This document shows, piece after piece, positions 21,001 to 24,929 of a stretch of DNA of 24,929 nucleotides (position 1 is the stretch's first letter; each line of letters starts with the position of its first letter). A model generated the notes under the pieces. That model did no database searches. It was not told the DNA's origin and saw nothing but the letters and a program-made list of their open reading frames with translations. The translations under genes were made by a program, and so were the position numbers. The stretch is from Dissophora ornata (taxonomy: Eukaryota > Mortierellomycota > Mortierellomycetes > Mortierellales > Mortierellaceae). The stretch lies in the NCBI GenBank assembly GCA_025201705.1, contig MU617060.1:1-24929 (forward strand). Reading direction: 5' to 3'.

Positions 21001-21977
21001 TAAGGTCGAAGCCCAGTATATGGCCAAGGCGCAACAAGAGATCAAACCACTCGAGCAGGAGCTTGCTCGTCGCAATGAAGATATCCAGAAGCTGAGCAAC
21101 AACGTCAAGGAGCTCAAACGTGGCAACGATGAACTCAAGCAGCAGATCGAGCGCCAGAGCAACCACGGAAGCAGCGGTCTATGGGAGGGCAAGGACATGA
21201 CAGAGCGCGAGCGAGATATGGAGCGCATTCGCAAGACCATGACTCAGCAACTTGCTGATTTCGATGTCATGAAGAAGGGTTTGATGCGCGATCTTCAGAT
21301 CCGCTGCGAAAAGATTGTCGAGCTGGAGATCGCCTTGGACGAAATCCGGGAACTGTACAACAATGTGCTCCGTAACAGCAATAACAAGGTTCAGCAGAAG
21401 AAGATGGTCTTCCTTGAGCGCAACCTGGAACAGCTCACGCTTGTCCAGAAGCAGCTCGTGGAGCAGAATTCCGCCCTCAAGAAGGAGGTCGCCATCTCAG
21501 ATCGCAGGCTTGCGACCCGAAACGAGCGCATCGAGAGCTTGGAAGGCCTCTTGCAGGATGCCCAGGAGAAGCTAACCTCTCAGAACCACAAGTTTGACAC
21601 TCAGCTCAAAGCTGTCCGCGAGCTCCTCGAGCAAGCACGATGTATGATACTGGCCTAGGGAGCTTGCCTGATGTCTTATTGAACCCCCCCTCCAAGATTT
21701 ATACTGACCGTGTTAAACTCTCCCTACCTTACTAGCTCAAAAATCGGCAGCCAACGCCTTCAATTTTGGAAAGATTGCTAAGCCGGTTCGCGGAGGAGCC
21801 CCCACTGTGGATAGCAGGTAATGTTGGCGATTTGACTCGATATACATTTCGTTTATAGACTGAAGCACTAACACTGATTCTGGTTTCAATAGTATTCCCG
21901 CGGACGAGAACTCCTCTCCTAGCTCACCCAAGGGTCAGACATCTGACCGCAGAAGCTGGTGGAGGAGCGCTGTTTAG
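18012..21977 (+). CDS. Kinesin-1 heavy chain (conventional kinesin)
   Basis: Nine exons: 18012-18128, 18673-18772, 18861-18934, 19023-19179, 19292-19435, 19537-19766, 19862-21641, 21736-21817, 21893-21977 (2769 nt, 922 aa). The N-terminal motor (about 1-330) starts [13 protein letters not shown]. It has the P-loop GQTGSGKT (86-93), switch I NAESSRSH (200-207), switch II DLAGSE (233-238), and then [20 protein letters not shown]. Residues about 390-860 are heptad-rich coiled coil. The tail [10 protein letters not shown] (879-888) matches the kinesin-1 autoinhibitory IAK motif. The length equals that of fungal conventional kinesins. In the family it is a plus-end microtubule motor that moves vesicles and other cargo toward hyphal tips and usually works without light chains in fungi. 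The first intron is 544 nt, far longer than the others (88-112 nt). The start has strong context (CACCATG). Confidence 0.96.
18129..18672 (+). other. Long first intron of the kinesin gene
   Basis: Donor GTAAGT, acceptor TTCATAG, phase 0. The 544-nt body holds no recognised RNA or protein element. The open frame at 18160-18342 inside it has no family motif. Confidence 0.75.
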
Positions 21978-22097
21978 TTTTCTGTCGACTCTTTTTTTTT
22001 TCCTCGTTGCCCTCTTACCCCACCCATCTCATCTCATTACAACAACAGAACCAGCCCTATTTTGAAGTGAGCGAGTTGGTCTACAGCAGAGCATGAA

Positions 22098-22103
22098 AAT
22101 AAA
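22098..22103 (+). terminator. Candidate poly(A) signal AATAAA of the kinesin gene
   Basis: AATAAA lies 120 nt past the kinesin stop, after C/T-rich 3' sequence. Motif only. Confidence 0.5.
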
Positions 22104-22262
22104 GCAACCACGGCCCTAATTACGTAATAGAGTTTTGACTTAGTATACGCCGCTGATGGATTAGGTGACTTTGCGCAATATTGACTTGTCGGATGGTGAC
22201 TTCAACAAAGTTCTCGCAGGTTGGGCATTTTTTGCAGCTGTAAAATTCTTGGACCCCAACAA

Positions 22263-23326
22263 CTACATATCCAAGTGACCTCGCCTAATCAGCGCATAAT
22301 AAACATGTCGGTGATTCCTGCGACGGTGCTTGTGATCCGCCTTGGAGGAGTGTTCTCCTCGAATCGTTTGAATCGCCCTGTAGCTCTTTGATTTTAAAGG
22401 CAAGTACCTGCAAGCGGAAGCCGTCCGTTCGTATGAATCATTGCAACACACACCCTTTTTTTGGTGCTGTCCTTAGAATGGCTGGAGAGATCCGGGTCAG
22501 GCTGTCGAATGTGCAGCAGATGCGCCCGCATTTCCTCCAAGCCCGAAACTCTACTAGCATCCTTATATATCGTCCGATGGGCCAAAGGAAGCTGCTGATG
22601 AGAAATACAAGTCCTTGTTCCGAGAGGAAACTCATTGCGTCAACAAGTGATGGTGTGTAACTCCGGGGGGCCGAATTTTGTTTTGGAGCATTGGGAATTT
22701 CCAAAAGAAAGACAATAACTCCCTTTCAGAAAAACCAGCAAATGGTTATGCGCTGGTTGTCAGCGGAATGATGGCCCCAAGGGCTCTTCTGCATCTTGTT
22801 GAGTCGAGCAAAGTTCTCGATGATGGGTTTCTCCGCTCGCAAGTTGATATCCGTCGTGTCTTGTAGGCGACCCTTGGTCTTCAGATCCTGGAGCTGTGAA
22901 ATAACGGGGCTTTTGGCGGTAATAGTTCTCCTCCAAGGGCCGCAAGGCAAATCATATCGAACGCTGCTTTTTACCTTTTGTTGAAGTAGTTCTCCCCCCA
23001 GCTCTCCAATGCTGACTGAACTCTTTCGCCAGCTCCGCGACAACAGAATCTGGTGGTTCTTTCGATAGGGCATACTGTGCGCAGACACGGCTCTTTCTCC
23101 ATCCCAAGGTTCACACAAACCCAGTTCATGGGCACGATCAATGAACCTCCTGACCATAACCCTGAATTTCGTGCCTTTTGCGCATTTGTTGGAGTAAAGG
23201 TACTGCAACAACACATGCAAGAACTCTTTGTGATCCCTTTTGGCCTTGTGGTTGCCAGGGCTGGTGGCGTGGGCGTCGCCATCGTTCCTCCCACTTGACC
23301 GAATGAAGAGTACACTCTATAATTGT
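22263..23326 (-). pseudogene. Unrecognised coding-like minus-strand segment, probably a broken or spliced gene
   Basis: I do not recognise a family. One minus-strand frame is open from a TATAG acceptor-like site at about 23322 down to about 22726. It reads like protein (GNHKAKRDHKEFLHVLLQYLY, CAKGTKFRVMVRRFIDRAHE, then LQDLKTKGRLQDTTDINLR). Around 23110-22990 a different frame looks more protein-like (EPPDSVVAELAKEFSQHW), suggesting a frameshift or missed intron. A stretch with GTAAAA and TTTCACAG boundaries (about 22900-22980) could be an 81-nt intron. A second open piece (about 22640-22394) follows in another frame. No start codon in good context is visible. It could be a decayed member of a repetitive gene family, a short real gene, or chance. 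The plus-strand frame at 23053-23298 overlaps it and cannot be ruled out. Confidence 0.3.
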
Positions 23327-23807
23327 GGATGTGGATAGGAACCTTCTTCTTTCTTGCTCCTGTCCCGATTACGTCAAGCAAAGGTTGCCCTGTATGCACA
23401 TGTATCTAGTGCCAAAGATCTACCAAGGAATTACTATCAACTACGGCAGAGAGCTCGTGCTTCCTCAATAGCCACAAGAATCGAACGATAGTCTCAAAAA
23501 CAATTACGATGAAACTTGCTTTCGCCGCAACTCCGTGTCCAACTATAGGCAATGAGAGCTGAGCGATAGGAAGAACAGAGAAGAACGAGGGGAGCTGAGG
23601 TTGAAGAGGCATTTCAAGAATGTAGACGCGATATGGTAAACTCGTGCAGGGTAATAGTTGATGCCCTTCAACAACATTGAGAGACGCGTCGTTTTTAAGT
23701 GCACTGCTGTGCGTAGTACGGTGACGTATTTTAAGCAATCGGAAACAGGACAATGGGCGCGATAATTCATCTATTGGCTGGGTCAGATGGCAATAACTAA
23801 TCGACAC

Positions 23808-23990
23808 GTTGCCCTTCTTCCTTCTTTCTCACCCTCCTTTCTTCCTTCTCCCAACACTGTCCTTTCTTCCTTCACTCTTTCTCCTAACACTCTTCTTTCC
23901 CCCAACACTCTTCTTTCCCCCAACACTCTCCTTTCTTCATTCACCCACCTCTCTTCATTCTTCCTTCGCCACCCATCTTTCTTCCCACGC
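23808..23990 (+). repeat. Pyrimidine-rich tandem repeat (CTTTC-CCCAACACT units) upstream of the nuclease gene
   Basis: C/T-rich sequence with an 18-nt unit close to CCCCCAACACTCTTCTTT is repeated about three times between 23880 and 23935, with degenerate copies either side. It probably lies in the promoter or 5' leader. It stays open in the nuclease frame back to an ATG at 23787 and would encode S/P/L/T-rich repeats such as SPNTLLSPNTLLSPNTLL. Confidence 0.8.
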
Positions 23991-24011
23991 CCATGCGTCG
24001 ATTGCGACAAC

Positions 24012-24929
24012 ATGGGTCTCTTTGACTGGTTTCCCTTTATTCGGCGGAAGGGGTATGACCCTGTTCAGCTTTCTCACACGGCTATCGGCAGCCTCCTTAC
24101 CACTGGTCGACGGCGATTTGATGTGCTTGGCAGCTGTTTTCCGGCAATCAGAGATGCCTATTCCAAGCATTCACAGAAGGAGGCCCATAAAATATTGCAG
24201 AAGGAAATCGAGCGGTATGGGACCTCAACCAACATGAGTTTATACCTTGATGGCCCTCAGGCGGTCGAGAAGAGTGCTACAGCAGAAGCACGCGAGTCGA
24301 AACGACAGAAGGCTATTGAAAAGCTTTCGGATAGCTTGGATACCTTCGAGATGAGGATCAACACAGGATCAAGAGTGCGCAAGCGGCATTATGACGATAT
24401 CAAGAAAGGCCTTGGGTCATCATTTTACTGGAGTCTCGACAGCAGGAAGGACTTTGCCCAACATATGACCGAACAAGGATGGATTGCTGAAGTCTGTGAT
24501 ACCGAGGCGGACGTCAAGATTGCCAGAGATGCACAGCCAGGGGATATTATTATCTCCGGAGATTCTGATATGCTCGGGTACGCGAACATCCACACTCTGT
24601 GGCGCCCTGTCTCCAAGTCCGCGATCCTAGTCTACTCGTTGCCAGATATCCTCAAGACCATCGGATTCTCACGTGCGCAACTCACGGCGCTTGCGGTTGT
24701 CTCTAAGAATGACTACCAACGCAACATCAAGGGCCTTGGTCCGGCTAGTAACTTTGGTGTGATAAAGAAGATTGAACGTTTATTAGGTAACGTTGTGCTG
24801 AATACGTTCTTTCTTTATATCGTTGTATACGTTGCATCGTAACCACAACTTTTTGTTTCTTGTTGAAATAGATCCCCGTTTGATTGTTGCCGCGTATCTG
24901 TCCGACCCCACCGTTATCACCAAAAACGA
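24012..24929 (+). CDS. FEN1/XPG-superfamily (PIN-like) structure-specific nuclease, 3' part cut by the window edge
   Basis: Exon 1 is 24012-24786. The intron 24787-24871 has donor GTAACG and acceptor AAATAG. Exon 2 begins at 24872 and runs off the window, giving 277 whole codons here. The active-site acids expected of the superfamily are present: RRRFD (D37), YLDG (D80), DTEAD (E165, D167), SGDSD (D184, D186) and SKND (D234), followed by a helix-hairpin-helix-like NIKGLGPASNFGVIKKI. Overall sequence is far from canonical Fen1, Rad2/XPG or Exo1: the N-terminus MGLFDWFPFIRRKGYD lacks the usual MGI-GL start. I therefore call a divergent member with unknown role. ATG 24012 is chosen because it aligns with the family N-terminus. 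An in-frame ATG at 23787 would add 75 repeat-derived residues. Confidence 0.82.

Larger units (their letters stand above)
21978..24011. other. Region between the kinesin gene and the XPG-like nuclease gene
   Basis: It holds the kinesin 3' end, the unrecognised segment at about 22260-23330, and about 450 nt (23340-23790) with no recognisable content. It ends with the pyrimidine-rich tandem repeat ahead of the nuclease gene. I see no transposase, reverse transcriptase or clear terminal repeats. Confidence 0.5.

Noticed and set aside
1..24929. tRNA or rRNA genes, CRISPR arrays and complete transposons
   Set aside because: I found no paired A and B box promoter elements with a cloverleaf, no regularly spaced repeats with unique spacers, and no transposase or reverse-transcriptase motif. 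Box-B-like GGTTCGA matches fall inside coding exons.

Overview
The window looks like nuclear DNA of a filamentous, probably early-diverging fungus (Mucoromycota/Mortierellomycota type). The genes are compact but rich in introns. Most introns are about 80-140 nt with GTAAGT-like donors and YAG acceptors. The gene set is typical of fungi: Set2, Hap3/NF-YB, fungal-type kinesin-1 and a Sel1-repeat protein. A eukaryotic cold-shock-domain protein, absent from yeasts, points to a basal lineage. The phylum is an inference from gene content, not a database result.

Layout. (1) 378-3257 (+): low-complexity Q/S-rich protein with C-terminal Sel1 repeats, two exons. (2) 3781-9168 (-): Set2 histone H3K36 methyltransferase, nine exons, with AWS-SET-postSET, a TFIIS/LEDGF-like helical segment, WW and SRI parts. 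(3) 9169-10698: 1.5 kb without a recognised gene, holding a long GA/CT microsatellite. (4) 10699-12859 (-): cold-shock-domain plus glycine-rich protein, six exons including a 9-nt microexon. (5) 13141-14107 (-): TRAPP subunit TRAPPC6/Trs33, four exons. (6) 14388-15070 (+): Hap3/NF-YB, three exons, divergent from Trs33. (7) 15278-16525 (-): intronless aminoglycoside-phosphotransferase-like kinase, convergent with Hap3 with interleaved poly(A) signals. (8) 18012-21977 (+): kinesin-1 heavy chain, nine exons. (9) About 22260-23340: unrecognised, coding-like but broken minus-strand material. (10) 24012 to the window end (+): divergent FEN1/XPG-superfamily nuclease, cut by the window edge.

The genes do not form a pathway. 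This is ordinary housekeeping synteny (chromatin, CCAAT transcription, vesicle tethering, motor transport, RNA binding) with a more accessory-looking right end (remnant plus XPG-like nuclease). I see no CRISPR, tRNA, rRNA or complete mobile element. All multi-exon models were joined by hand from splice consensus, reading-frame continuity and family motifs. Each gives an intact frame with total length divisible by three. The most distinctive observations are the 9-nt microexon in the cold-shock gene, the mixed-charge RD/RE-rich insertion in Set2, the divergent XPG-like nuclease with all active-site acids in place, and the unexplained 22.3-23.3 kb segment.
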